Notes: generated from the sequence alone by a model not told the origin. Shown: positions 24,001 to 39,000, numbered from the stretch's first letter. The stretch is 64,000 nt of DNA from Symsagittifera roscoffensis (GCF_963678635.1 NC_087063.1:6170386-6234385); one strand, 5' to 3'. Program-made: numbers and translations.

Positions 24001-27000
24001 CATTTTAGCCAGAAGGCGCTGTCTCCATTCCCAAAAACGAAGTTCAGTCTCTTTTGGCAATCCGGACACTGATGATTTTTGGCTAGCGTTCGCGGAAGAG
24101 CTTTGGGCCGCAGTTACTAAGGCAGGGAGTAAAACGTGGATCTGTGCGTCACAACGTTTAAGTAGATGGTTGACGTGTTGTATTCGTAGCTCTTTGACCA
24201 TAACTGAAACAAGTATTCAACTTTGAAAACAAATCATGATTGTAAAGATTAATTTTGAATGTAAAACATAAACTTTGATTCGAAGTGAAAAACGATCAAT
24301 GTCAAATTCGATCCTCAGTTCTTCGAAAAAAAATTTAAAGTAACACTTTTTACAAGAACTTAAGTAAGATTCATGCAGCGTAGCCATTCAAAATGACATT
24401 CAAATCAATTATTCTCCTAAGAATTATTAAGAATAAATTAAGAACAATTCTGCCAACTGTTTTCCAAATTTAGATATCTGAATCGGTGTTTGCTAAATAG
24501 CTTACATTTTGGATTTTCCTTGGCACCATGTTTTAGCAATTCTGCAGCCATGAGGTCGAAATTGAGCAAAGTTGCCAAGTCAAGAACTGTGAAATCGTCT
24601 TCATTCGGCCTGAAAAAAAAAAAGAATTGCTCGACCAAAAAATTTTGAGATTTTTTTGACCAAACTCATAACCATGAGGTAAAACATTAGTGTGTAATTT
24701 GAATGTAATTACACACTTATGGTTTGAAAACAACAATAAAAGTGCCTTATGTTTCTATCTTTTCCAAGGATATAACTTAAGTTATAACAAGTTATTGCTG
24801 CTCCACATACTTTAGTGTTGTCATGTCAAAAAAATGCAAGAATGGAAAGCAGTTTGAAACGATGACTCACGCATTGAGGTCTCTCACCCCGACGTTGAGC
24901 AAGTCGGTCACTTTGTCCAAGTTGCACACCTCGACCGCCTCGAATAAACTGATCACTGAAAAAAAAGAATAACCAGTTTGTATTTTCGATCAATTACTTT
25001 TGTTGAAATGGGTTCAATTTCAAAATGAAGATAATAACGTTTTCCAGGTTAAGTTTCAAAGAAGGAATACGACACCGCGGCGACCCAAAAATTCCTCCAG
25101 TATAGGATAATTAAGATCTCTAGGAAAGTCCTGAAAGTTCAATTTGGCTTTTAAAAAAAGTTTAAAAAAGCCCAATCCTCGACAAAATTATGGATCCCTC
25201 ACTGGTCGAAACAGGTATCAATAAACATCCGACCAATATATGATCAAACCCAATTTTTATTTGACCAAAAAACTTCTTCGCACACATGATAAAATGTGTT
25301 CCAACTTAATTGGTCTTTTAATTCGAGTTTTTCTCTCAAAAATGACTTACTGTTGTCCTCCATGTTGGCTTTGCTCTGCTTGCGGGATGCTTTAGTCGAG
25401 GGCACCACAAGAGAGGACTGAGCCAGACCCTGGCCCACTTTGTGTTTCACAGTCGAGGAGTTCACTCCTCCCACTCCCCCCAGAATGCCGGAGCCCTGGA
25501 AGTTGTCCGAGCTAAGAGACTTCTTCACCGATCTGCTGAAACCACACCCAAAAATATCGAAAAAAGACAAATAAAAAAAAGTTTCAAAAAACATACACTT
25601 AATGAACTGAACTGAATTTAAATGAAAAAAAAAAACTGCAAAAAATTGATATTTTTGAAAATCATTCACATTTTCTCAAAACAAAACACCGCCAGTAGGT
25701 TTTTTCAGGACCAGGTCTGGGGTTCGAACCCTCGGCCTGTTGATCAGTCTGGGGAATAGAAAACTTACGCCGAGTCGGTCATCTCATTCTCGCTGTAGTT
25801 AGACGCGGTCCCACTCGGGTGGTTTCGGAGAGCCGAGAACGGTCGGCGCATCAGGTTTCCAGTCGAACCTTGTCTGTAAACAACAACAACAACCACAAGT
25901 TAAAGTATGTAATCAAAAAGACTGAAGAGAATAAAATTGTATATGAGAACAATGAAACCTCGAATTAAATATACATCTTGCTGTTGTTATTGATGAAACT
26001 ATCTAGTAATTCGTAATCTTTGCAGAAAAAAACTCAGTGACTGAATCTGAATTAAGTTATAATGACAAAAATAACACACCATGACCAGTATGAAAAACGT
26101 CAATAATGACGGATGACAATGAAAGTTAGACGCGATTCAAAATTTAACTTCTATATTTGTTCAGCTAAATGATTTCGACCAGGGTGATCACAGCAAAAAG
26201 GTATTCGAAACAGTATCATATTTGAGCAATCATTAGTTAGTACCTAATGAGTAATTTTGAAAAAAATGAGTGTGATAATTTTTTTGACACTTGTCAGGTT
26301 GAATGGTAATTCAGCTTAAATTAAAAATCATTATCGGATCTCTTTAACTATATCCCCCCCCCCCCTCGGGTACCTAGTAACGAGTATCCCGCTATAAAGA
26401 AATAAATCAACGGTAAATCATATGAGAATCTGCCCCCCATTTGAAAAAGGGGGGATGTAGTTACAGAGATCCTCATTATCTATAATAAAGAGAGCCAAAA
26501 AATCGAATTTTTCGTTTCTACTTTTTAAGTGGCTAGGAATAGCGTGAACTAACTGTAGAGTGTAGTAAAACAACTGCTGGTTTAAAATTAGACTATGAGT
26601 TAAGTTTTTATGCAAGTTCAAATGCGGACAAAAATGATACCATAAGACTTAGTAAAAAAATCACATATGTCGCAATTTCGATCAATTCTTTGTTGTTAAA
26701 TATTAAATAATTGAAAAGAAACACTTGTTTTTTTAAAAAATGGCGAAATGAAACTCAATTGAAAAGCCGATTCCGTGATTGAATGAACATTGAAAGTAAA
26801 CATTGAAAGAATCTGAACAAACCTGTATTTTAAAATCGGACTATATTTGGTAAATTTGATGAAAAAATTAAGTACGAATAGAGCGAAATTAATGAAAAAA
26901 AAACATTACCTAACAAAATTGCAGTAGTTGTGCTAAAGAATTAGACAAATTCGGTTACCAAATTTGGTCACCTAGACTTTTAGTTATCCAAATGTATTCT

Positions 27001-30000
27001 TTCCCAGAAGAATTACAGAGATAAACAAAGTGTAATGTTAGTTTATCAATATTCAAGTCGAGGGGTAGGTCTCTCAAAGCCTAGAATAAAGTTGTTATTG
27101 TTAGACTGCTAAGAACTAGGATCACGCGATTAGTATTCTTGAGACGTCCCGGCAAACTCCAATTCCTTTTCCCAAATCCTATAAATTGGTCTACCCGACG
27201 TATTTATAGCACTAAACTGGAACTTATGTTGACAAAGACACTTTCAAGTTCTAAACGCGCTCTTAGAAGACAGAATTTCTTGACACAGTTTCGCAGAACC
27301 GTAATGGCTTCCAATTTGAGACCTAGACGCTTTGGGCTTCTTTTCTCCAGACTTTTATGGGGCCAAAGAAAAACAACAATTTGAGGGCAACTGCAAATAT
27401 TTTGAAAAAATGTGATCTTAATTTTGAAAGAACTTATTTTCAAATGAGAAATTGTCGTAGGTCTCATTCCAACAATATTTGTGCTAGATACTTGGGCTTT
27501 TTGAAACAAACAGATAATAATTTGCATTTTTAATTGTTTAAAAAAACAATAATTAATTGTTGAGCAAAAACAAACCACACTGCTCGTATTAAGGCGAAAC
27601 CTCTAAGGTCAACCAACGGAGAATTCGTTAAAACTGTTGTTTCTTCCCGGGTCGAAAACTCGGTATGTTTCACACGTCTCGGCTGAATTCGGGTTTTTTT
27701 CGAGCGTCTCAGTCAAATTTGGGTGCTCGACTCAAGCGAGTCACATATGTTTTGACCAGGCCAAACTCCGCGTGTTTCAAATTTTGGTATGTTTTGACCG
27801 TATCGGCAAAATCTGTTGTTTTTCTTGTCTGTGGTTTGTTTAGACCGTGCTCCAGGTATGTTTCGACTGTGCTCAAAGTATTTTTCGACCGTGCTCGAGA
27901 CATATTTTGACCGTGCTCGTGTTGTGTTATCTTTCGAATTTTTGCCCAAATTTATTTTAAAAAAATTTGCAAAAAACTCTTTAATACGACGAACTAGCAA
28001 AAAATCGCGCGTTATTTATCCAAAATAAAATTATAACAGTAAAATAAGGTCAATCAAAAGGTGTTTAAGCTCGAATGCTTTCAACATGGTAAAAATGCCC
28101 ACAGGTGAAATAAATTTTTAATATTGAAGCTTAACTATGATTAATATCTTTTAAACTATATACGGAAAAAAAATCCGTCAAAAACTGCTAGCTGAAAAAT
28201 TGAGTCTTGTATGGAGAAAATTTTGTCTATTTTTTGGAAAACCGCATCAAAACTGAAAGCGCAACTTTCAAATTTGAGTTATTATATTTTTGTAAAAAGC
28301 TCTAAGCATCAACCTTTAACTTTTTTTCGCTGTTCCGACTATTGAAAACATTCTTCTAGTAATTTTATACCAAAACTGTTATCCAATTTGCTTATTTAAC
28401 TATGAATGTCGAATACGCCTAATTTCTAATTTTTCGTTCAGCTGCTTTTATCATACCACGCTAATTGTGTTTTTTAAGTCTATGGTTAGAACCTTCTATG
28501 CTTCTTGCAGAGTAGCCAACTATCCTTGTTTCTATCTTTCTTTTATTGCCGCGATTTTTGAGTTAAAAATATGGTCTCATACCACGAAAAAAAACACTAA
28601 ATTTATCGACAAAATAAGCAGATACTTTGCGCGCCAACAACTGAACTGTGTAGTTGCTGCAAGTACCAAAAATTTTTTGAATATCTTGATATTTTGATAA
28701 CAGAAAGACGTTCATTGAATATTAGATTTATCAGTTCGTTAACCAAAGTAACGGCATCTTTAAGCTCAAAGTAGTTTTTTAAAAAACAATTTTGAAAGGT
28801 AGATTTTGACTTGATTTTCAAACGTCAATTCAAAATTGTTGTTGTCAAAAGTTGACATTACAAAATATATTTCACCATTTTAATAGTTATATGGAATGAA
28901 ATTTACCAATTGTGTAAATTTTTTAGCTTAAGTATGCGCACCTCGGTCCTCCTGCAAAATATATTGTAATGAATATAGTTTTGAGCCGGATTCAGTTTAC
29001 GCTTTAATAGCACGCGATGTAAAATCTTCGTTGTTTATCCGGAAGTTAACCAAACTGGCGATTTTCATACCCTCGATAAATTTAAGAGAAACTGTCAAAG
29101 GTGAAACACCAATTAAATTTGAGCGCATAACATCAATAGTTTTCAGACGGCACAAAAAGTTTGTCAAAATGGCTGGTTGAACTTCGGTATGTTTTGAGTC
29201 GAAATTCAGAACTAATACAAAAATTTTGCCATTAGTTATGTTGTTTTTCGACTCGGTCCACACACAAAATAAGTCACTGTTAAATATAACTGTCGTAAAA
29301 AGTGGGGTAAGATATCACAGTAAAGACTTTCACTTGAGAAAGTTTCACGGTTGTATTAATTTTTGAAAGCACTGAAGATTTTCATTTGAGAAAGTTTTAC
29401 GGTTTGATTAATTAAAACTGAAAATTTCACGGTTGGACTAATTGAAGAAAACCATTTATATCATCGAAGTTTTTTTCATTTCATGGTCACAGTTAAATAT
29501 AGTAGTATAAAATATTTCAAAGATTCGACACCTTTTTCCACATCTTAAGGTTAAATCTTTAATAATCCCATCACCTAAGTTTTCAAATGACTCAAATCGT
29601 TAACGGCTGTGCACCGCCAAATCTTTGAAGTCTTCTAAAAAAAATGAAAGTTTTTTATTATCGTAAAATATTTAGCGTTTAATTTAAAAAGCAATCGAGC
29701 CCTAAACTTGATTTAGGGTTTAACCTTCAAAGATACCGAAATTGTCATTTTTTTGAGATTTGAACAGATTTACTAAAGATTCAAACGATTCAAATCCCTG
29801 TAGTCCGATATGCCTCACAGATGCTGATTCGCTTATCTCAATTGGCCTATTGACGTGATGTGATAATGATGATGATGATATTTTTAGCTATGGTATTCAC
29901 TCTCTTAGTGATGGAAGTCAGGGGCGGATCTAGGAATTTCTCGAGAGGGGAGGGGCGAACTTTCAAAAATTTTCCAAAATTTTGTCGACATTTTTTAGGT

Positions 30001-33000
30001 AGGCGAAATTGATTTTCCGAGCTATCCCAATGCACTAAAAAGACCCTGTTTTGGCCAAAGTTTCTGCGCCGCAGGCACAATATTGAAAAAAAAACAGGTC
30101 AAAATTGGCTGTTTTAGGTATTTTTGGAAAGTTTTGACCAAAAAATTGCCTTTTTTTCGGCGCGCGCTCCACCCTCAAATTAGTATATATTGGCGCCAAA
30201 GGTGCCTTTAAAAAATTTTAGGGTGCGTCAGCCAAAAATGGATATCTCAAAATAGTACAAAGGGGGTCGGCAGGGGGTCAAACTCTTAAAAAGAAGTGTC
30301 CGCCCCGCCCCGCCCCGCCCCCCTGAATCCGCCCCTGATAGAAGTTATGAAGTTATAAATGTAGATTTTCATGCTGTAAATCCATGATTTTTTTCTATTT
30401 ATTTTCCTTACGAGTCGTTATTATTTGCAGGCTGGACAGCACTGAACGAGAAACACGAAGGGCTAAAAAATTAATTGATTAACTTAAAATTATTGAAAAA
30501 AAAACTATTTCTAACCTTTTGCCATTATCATCTTTGACTTGTCGGCTGCAATAATTCATATTGGTGATAAATTGACGATTTTCGTTGTTCGCACAGTGAA
30601 CCACCGATTTTTTCAGAGTGGGAATAATACATGCTGCGCAAGACGACGCCATTATTACTTTGAGTTGTAATCGAAGAGCCGGTAATAAAAAATAATGAGC
30701 AAAATAATTAACTCAACTCAACTTTAAAAAAGTCATAAAACTGTTGCTATTGAATAAATCGCTTGTACAAACACAGCAGTAATCTCTCGAAACAATTCAC
30801 ATTTTTTCAGTCTTGGTTAGCCAGTTATTTTTTGATACCTTTCGGAAAATTAAGATTTAATAGAGCTATTAATTTTTTCAGATACAGTTGAATAAAGTAC
30901 TGACAAAGTATACTGTTATAACTTCATTTGATAAACAATAATTTAATTAAATTTGATGAGTTGTTGAGAGCAATAACTATATTACCACTCAAATTTTTAA
31001 CCAACTGCAGTTTAAGTCATGTTTTTTGGTTGTTTGATGCAAACTTAGTTGAACTTTTAAAAGCCATCAAAAATCGCATGATAAATTAAAAACTATTGTA
31101 AAAAAGTTCACTTTGCACGCGGAAAAATAAACAAAAATCAACTCAAAAGTTCAACTCGAAAACTCTTTTGTGGTCAAAATTTCATTAATTTTTGACACCA
31201 AGTTTGATTTAATTAAAAATTTTACGACTTATTATTAGATTCGTTAGCAATTTTGGTTTGATCTGTGGATAGCTTCAAAAACGTGAATCAGGCGCGAAAA
31301 AAAACGAATCTCAAAAAAATGCGAAAATTCTCTATTTTTGGTCTGATTTTTGAATAAAATTTAGTCTCTATACGGTATTTAAACATGGGATGTTCTCAGA
31401 TGATAAAATCAGACGACTCAAATTTACGTCGGTAATAGTTTTGAGGCGCAATTTCTGATTTTCGAATTGAGAAAATAACGAAATTACTGTTTAAAAATGT
31501 TTGACAAAACTCATAAATGAAGCTTAAAAATTGCGTTACTTGAAACAATTGCAGCTCATATTATATCTCTCAATTCCTATTTAGAGAAAATAATGTGGAA
31601 AAAAATTTTCCCGACAAGTGAGTTGTGCTGTTGAAACAAGTCTCAAAAAAGCTTCAAAAAATTTTAACCTATTCCGCCAATTATTGGAAAAAGACGGTAA
31701 AATGTTGAAGAACACTTTGATCTGATACCAAAAGCAGAAATTTAAAGCCGACTGGTATGGCCATAATTCGATATCCAAAAATGATACCTTTTTAAAAATC
31801 TCAAGTTTAAAATTTTGTAAGATTTAAATGATACTTTTTTGGACCAAGTTAACATCCTCCCATTTAAAGCGAATAAGCGTGGAGAATTAGAGGTTTTTAG
31901 AGTTTAAGTTGCAGTTATCAGCCAATCAGAATTGAATACTGGTTACGAGCACTAATCAGGTTCAATGATCACTAATCACTAGAGGGGATTCAGACCTTAA
32001 CTTGGTCTAATTAAGGGCAGGATGTTCCATAGGGGAACTTGGTCCATTCCGAATAAAAACTCACCTTTTGAAGTTTTCGCCATTCTGACCATTAGTTGCC
32101 GAATTAATCCGACCGCCAGAGAGTTTGTTGAAATTTAACGAAGATATGAATGAAGGCATTGCCACGTTGAAGATACTGTTCTCGGCTTCGGAGAAGTCCG
32201 TCTCGTCGTAGTTGTCGGTCCCGCGTTGTTCCGTGTCGGTAAGCGATCGTTTGCTATCGGGAACTGACGCGCGTCGGCTTTCTGTCCCGCCGTCAGCAAT
32301 TCCCGAGTTCTCAGAGACGACTCCGAGCATCTGATTTTTGTCGTTGCGTCGCTTACCACCTGTCAAAATAAAACGAGGACTTCAAAATTACCTGCCATGT
32401 TTAATTTTGAGTATACTTACAAATCATTTATATAAAAATAGAGTACAGATTGACGCAATTTCAGACAAAATTAGCCTCAACTTTCAATTTTTCTTGTATA
32501 AAGTAAACAAAACGAAGAAAAATAAATTATATTTAGCAAGAACCCCAAAATGAAAAATCTTTTGACTACAATTTTCACAAAATTTTAGAGAACGCTGAGA
32601 TTTCTACGAGTATCTGAACCACGAACCAAATAATTGTAGTACAAAACTACAATCGAGTAAAAAGATTTTTCATCGAGGTACGCAAAATCATGAATAAATC
32701 GATCGAGTCCATAATTCTTTTGAGAATACTCGGAAAAAAGTTTTTTTGATTCACCGCAAGCCGATAATCAATTGAAAAAAAATTAAGGAACCCTTTTAGT
32801 CAACAAAAGACAGAAGAATCTTTTTGATTCAATTTATAATTTTGTCGGTTGAAATAGTTAAGTATTGCTTTTAAACCTGCTGTTCCACTTATCACTTCGG
32901 CGATATTGCCAGCCGAAATATAATTATAGTCGTTTTCCACTGGGCGAACACGCGGCAAGCTACCACCCCCCGAATTGGCGCTCAAAAGCTGGGATAAACT

Positions 33001-36000
33001 GCTACAGGAAGGCCCGTTATATAGCACCACGTGACAGTTTTTCCTCCGAGGCGGCGGAGTTGCTGTAGTCCAGCAGCACCCCGCGTGAGGACGGAGCCTC
33101 GGGGGCAAATCCGAACTGGACGGTAAAGCGAGAGGAAACGATAAACACGAACTACTACATGGACCCGACGAGAAACCCGAGGAGCAGCCTCGGATTTTGG
33201 AACTCGGCGACGAAGTTGACGATGAAGTGCTTTCGCGTTGCATCCGAGTCGTCGGGAAAAGGCAGTCCGAAATCGCCGAGAAGGTCCGAGGGGTAGCTGG
33301 GGTTGTAAAGACATCGTCGGAACAGCACGAATTTGAAATACTGTCACAGTTAAAAGCTGAAGTCGACATTCTCTGTTGAAGTGGCGGCAAAAATGTTTCA
33401 GAATTTTGAGTCAAAATGTAAGTTCCCGCGACGTTTCTAAGAAGAAAAACAGTCAAGTTCTAAGCCACCGAAGGTGCGCTTGTGAGAGTTAAAAGTGGGA
33501 TTGAAGCTTTCAGCGGTGGCAGAGGATTTGAGGCCGACGAAAAGTTGAGTTTTGAAAGTAGTGTTCGAGATTAGTTCTGGTCTTTTCACGGAATTAGAGG
33601 AATCAAGAATTGTTAGTGAAGGCAACAGGAATGGTAATAATTTGGGTTTAACTTTTGTTTGACTTTCTGCTCCATGAAGTAATATCTAGATTGTTTTTAC
33701 TCAAAATAATTGAATAATGCAAACCAGTTTGTGTATGTTTTATTAGCCCACATCTGGTGATTTAACCTGTGTTATAACCAATGCTAGTAATAATGGTGAG
33801 CAGGGTGCCTCTAAATCTAAATCAGATGAAACTCCTCGCATTGTTTACAAACATTGGGAAAAGTTGGAGGAAATTTTGTCGCTAATGAGAGAAACGTTTA
33901 GTCGCTAATTGATATACAATTTGTCGAACTCAGTTGCTCAAATAAGACCAAGTCTAAAACTAAGCAATTTTAACGAATGTTTCCGCGATTTAACAACGAG
34001 ATATAAATCTTCGAAATTGGTTCTCAAACTAGTTTTACTCCGAAATGGAAATTCTGATAAAATTTGTTTGGAGTCAAAACTCAAATAAAAGCTGGGCGAC
34101 CGTTTTGCTCCATTTAACATGTCAAGATCTGCTTATTACTATTAAATAAAGCAACCCGCGGGTTTAAATGAGCACAGATAGAGTGTGAAATATTTTTGTA
34201 ATCAATTTGACCCGCTTTTCAAAGCATGCCTGTGTGAAGTGGTTAAAAGAGACCCACCCCTTTTTCTCAAAACAAACATAAGTTCTAAAACAAGATTTTT
34301 ACAAACTTTCTCACAAACTGGAGTTATTAAGTTTCACAAAGAGATGTCATTATATGATAAAACACCACCCCTCTCCGGGATTCGAACCCATGACCACCCA
34401 ATGAATCCCCCGTTTTGATACCATTTTAAGAATTTTGCCTGCGGCGATGAAAAAATTGACAAAAGGGTGGCTTGGTAGAGCTGGGAAAAACAATTTGGTC
34501 GACCTAAAAGAGTTTCCACATATTTCTTCATTTTTTGCCTCTAAGAATAAAAGAATCCAATTCTCTTGTGCAACCAGCATTGCTAAAGTGTCTAAAATGA
34601 GAAGAATTGACGGAGAAAGCCGCAGTAGTTTTCCTTTAAGGTAAACCTCAAATTCATTGCTCAAACTTTTATTTTGCGGTAAATTCAAAGAAGTCTTGTT
34701 TAATCAAGAAAACAACTTTCATACTCAATATAAGTCAACAATTCACCCTCCAAAAAATAGGTGAAATTCGGCACTTGAAACAGATTCGAAGAAACGAAAA
34801 ACGATCCAACAATGCATAAACTACTCGATTCGGTTCCAATGATTATTCAAATAATCCCGATTAAACTTGGGTTTCCAAGCCCAAAGATAATCATATGTCC
34901 CGCCGTGACAGGAGTTTACAGACATAACTTGAAGTTGTAGTCAAATCAAATAGCTGATCAGTACATGCAGACCTACTAAGAACTAGTTTGCTAGCCTAAA
35001 CATTAAATTTTTATGGTCAATTTTCTTTTGCTGAGTTGACCATTTGAGGAATGGGGGTTTATGGACCAGCTTTGGGTCGGTTGCCAACAAGTCGTGGCTA
35101 TTTTTATTACAGTTCTGAGGTGGCATCCAATATGTTTACTTTCAACAACTCTTCAACAAAATTGGTTGTCAATATCTCCCCCTTTAAAAAAAAAATTTTT
35201 AAATATATTTCCAGTTCAATTTGAAGCCAAATCAAAAACTTGAATTGAACCATTTCATATTATCAGCTTCTGCGAAACAGTTTGCCTTATTTGAATACAA
35301 TTAAAGCAGCCATAAAAAAGTTCTGGAAAAAAGATGAGTGTTTTCAAACTCTCGTTTGCTTATTCTGTGCAGTTTCCTCTGTTGGTTGCGTCGACGGAAG
35401 AGAGGCAAAAACAAATAAACTATCCCAAGCTGGATCAGTCAAAAATTACAGAAAACATGACGATGAAGGAAATATCAGAAGTGTATTTAAAAACGCTCGA
35501 AGAAACTGGCAAGATTTGCCGGCAGAATGAAACGGAGACGTACGACTGCAACGACGATAAAAGAATGCTTCTTATGGATAACACCAGTCACGTTTTCACT
35601 GAAAGTTTTTTCCGAAATAGCACGGAAAATTATTCAAACCAAAAAGTGTCCGAATGATGCCGACCTTTGCGATCTGATGCCAGACGACGCTTTTAATACC
35701 ACTAAATGCGGGCGGTTGCCTTGGAAGTTTAATAGGCACTTTAAACCGTTCAATGTAAACCTAACTGTGACAGACTTGGTGGATCGAATTTGGAGCCATC
35801 TCCAAGACGAAAGAGATTTCTGTGAAGATAACGACTGCAGTCAATTTGAGATGAGTTGTCACATGCACAATACTTTCTGGTTGAATTTCATCGCAGGAGC
35901 ATCAGCTTCGACAACAGAAGCATTAGCTAAATGTGTTTGGACTTTAAAGCTGTGTGAAGTTCCCTCTATCGCTTACGACTACTTCTGGTGAACAAATACG

Positions 36001-39000
36001 AATACTACAACTACATTTAAACCAAAAACAGCAACATCATCAACAACAAAAAGATCAATATCAACAAACAACAATTACAACCAGGGTTGGGAAGTTTTTT
36101 AACATTCAGTTTTAACTTTAAGTTTTATTGATGTTTTCTACCAGTAATGTTAGCTATATCTTAGAAGAGTATTTCTTAGGAAAAGACTACAAGACTTCGC
36201 ATTTAATTGTTTTGCTGATTTAATATGTTGCCGGTGGCCGAATGGGTTTCAACCCCAAGTTGATGAAACTGGCTTTTAACTTCCTCCGGACTTGAGCGAT
36301 GCTTCCAGAGCCCAACTTGGTGTCGAGAAGCTGGAAAACTGACATTTCACTTCAATAAAATTAATGCTTCTTAGTGTTGAAATTTTTAACCATTTAACAT
36401 AAACATTATGTTTATTTTTCCAATAGTTAACTGTTAGTTTTATTGTTTTGAAAAAAATGTACCATGGGCCAACCCTGATTGCAACAGATGAATAAAAAAA
36501 AATCTCAGAAATTTTAACAAAAATTCGGAGTGGCAATCCAAAAACTGGAAACTACAAATAAGTTTGAGTTGTTCTGTACATAAAACTGTCTGGTTATTTG
36601 TGTTATTTGTGTTAAATACTGAATATAAATGAAGCTGCCGCAGACTGTTTTGAGCATTTATTCAAAAATTTATCTACTTTAAAAAAATTTTCTCATTGTT
36701 CTTATTTCAGAAATTCAGATTTTTTCCACCGTTTTACGTAAAAAAATTATGTAGAAAAAATTTCCGAGAAAGAAGGTTCCGAAAATTAAACATGCTATAG
36801 TAATCTGAATGTGAAAATAGTCTGAAATTACTTTCGGCGTTTAATCATTTTTGCCCAACGGTTGATGTAATATGACGCTGAAAACCCGACATGCCATAAG
36901 TCAAAACCTTTCGAATTTTATAAAAATTCATTGAAAAAATTTTAAAATAGGAGTTGATTTTTTACAAAGATTTTTGAAAAACCAAAAAAAAATTGTATTG
37001 AAAATGAAGGAATGATTCAATAATACTGTTTGAGGAGCCGAAAACCAGGCCTAAAAACTAGCCCAGTGAACGCGGTATGCTCAAACGCAGAAGCGAAACG
37101 GTTAACAAAATGAGACAATAACGCTAAAACAAATAAAGTTTGATATAAAATCTAAAAAGTCTAATAAGGATTAAGGCGTTTGTCTTGAGACGTATGAGAT
37201 AACCTAAGGAAAACAATTTAATTAAACAACTGCCATTCTTGTCAAAGCAACTGAAAAAAAACCTTACGATGACAACACTGGAGCAGAAACCAGTTGGGTA
37301 AAACAGTGTTATAAACACACTGGAGCAGAAACCTGGAGCAGACCTGGAGCAGACCTGGAGAATCCTGGCCATTTTGAGCTCCTTACTCCTGAGCGCATAG
37401 AAGATTGAAGCTACTTTCAAACAAAACAATATGAGCAGACTTAAGCAATAAATTACTAGCCGATTTGGTTAAAAAAACAAATTTAGGCAGCAAAAGAAAA
37501 AGCAATATAAATAAAAAACAATTGGTAATTTTGCGACCAATTTAAATATAATTCTATTGAAACCTTTCTCAAAACGCAGACATACTACATGCATGTTCAT
37601 TACAGAAAACATCAATGAATCGTTCGAATGCTTAAAAATATTTCAATAAACAAGTAACCATTATGAAAATTTTATTCTTCCGTATTAATAGCAAACGTAC
37701 ACAATAAATAATGCAAATCACAGACATCTCAGCCTATTTGAACTTTTGACTTTCCAATTGAAGTTTATACTTATTCCGATTCTTCTTCGCCAAATTTGAT
37801 GAGTATGGCCACAATCGTTTTTTAGCTCCAAAAGCACTTATTTTTTTTTGATAAACAGCCATTGATTGATTTTTGGAATTATCAGATAATTCAATCGGAA
37901 TATGGCAAAGAAAATCAACTGGATAACAAATGATTGAGTTTCCCAAACAAAAATAATTTATTGTCGAAATAACGTTTAACGATTTGCCTTGCAATTAAGC
38001 AACAATTTTTTAGCGAAAGGCTAGATTTTGTGTATTGATGGATAATGCAAATATCCATTTCCACAAATTTTAGGCTTTTTGTCAGTTTTTTAAACAAAAA
38101 TTAAATTTAATTTTTAATTCATTCATTTAATAAATGGCCCAAGTAGCTCATTTTAACTTACGCTGTCGTTTTTTTTGCAGATAACATTCAACATTGTAAC
38201 TTGCCATTTTTGACAGTTTTTTTATCAAAATTTTTTTATACCCGTTTGAATTTATAATGACGTTTGAAGCTCAAAGCTGAAGTAAAATTTATTCTGCGAC
38301 CGATTCCCAATAGTTTAGGGTATTGAATTTTGAACTACTGGGACCACAAAAACTCAAATTGGGATAGTTCACGATCAATAAATTTTGGCCTATCAAATCG
38401 TGAAGGTCCAGGCTGCAAAATGAATTATCCAAAATCGGACTGAGGCAAGGAACTTGCTTTCACAATTATTTTGCCAGACTCAAATTTTTCACTTCGTACT
38501 TCACATATCGATTGAACAAGCTAATTGCCTCGTTTCAATTTGGATTTTTGGATTCTTACGATTTAATTGGTTGAAAAAGTTCAGCCATCACATTTTGTCT
38601 AGAGATAATAACGATGAAGGTATAGAAAATTTAAAAAAGCCGTTCTCAAATATATCAGAAAGAGAGAGAGAGAGAGAGACAGAGAGAGCGAGAGAGGGAG
38701 AGAGATAGATAGAGAGAAAGAGTCAAAACAACACTCATGAGATACAACTGAGCAATAACTACCAGAAAAATTCGAAGTAATACCAAAAACTAGGCTATTT
38801 TTTTTGCGTACATTAGGTCACAAGTAGTTGATATTGGAGGTGATCAGGGAGATGCATTGTGGACCCCATGTTTTAAGATACGTTAAAAAAATTTGCGTGG
38901 ACAGGATTTCTTTAACGTTTCTTAAAACATGGGGTAAACCATTTCATTTGAGTTTGAAAACTTGCTCAAATTGCAAATAATACTTAGGGTCTGACAAAAA

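Larger units (their letters stand above)
25874..32064 (-). other. ANKFN1 intron of 6.2 kb with MITEs and tandem repeats
   Basis: Contains a small GGATCT-ended element, a degenerate GACCGTGCTC tandem region, a short tandem near 29.4 kb, and a CAGGGGCGG MITE. Relics of the GTTCCGAC-ended family occur near 28.1-28.45 kb. I see no supportable exon. Confidence 0.6.

Noticed and set aside
32135-33347. Second-frame minus ORFs at 32135-32359 and 32982-33347
   Set aside because: They overlap the supported exon frames, carry Arg-rich out-of-frame composition and do not fit splice phase.
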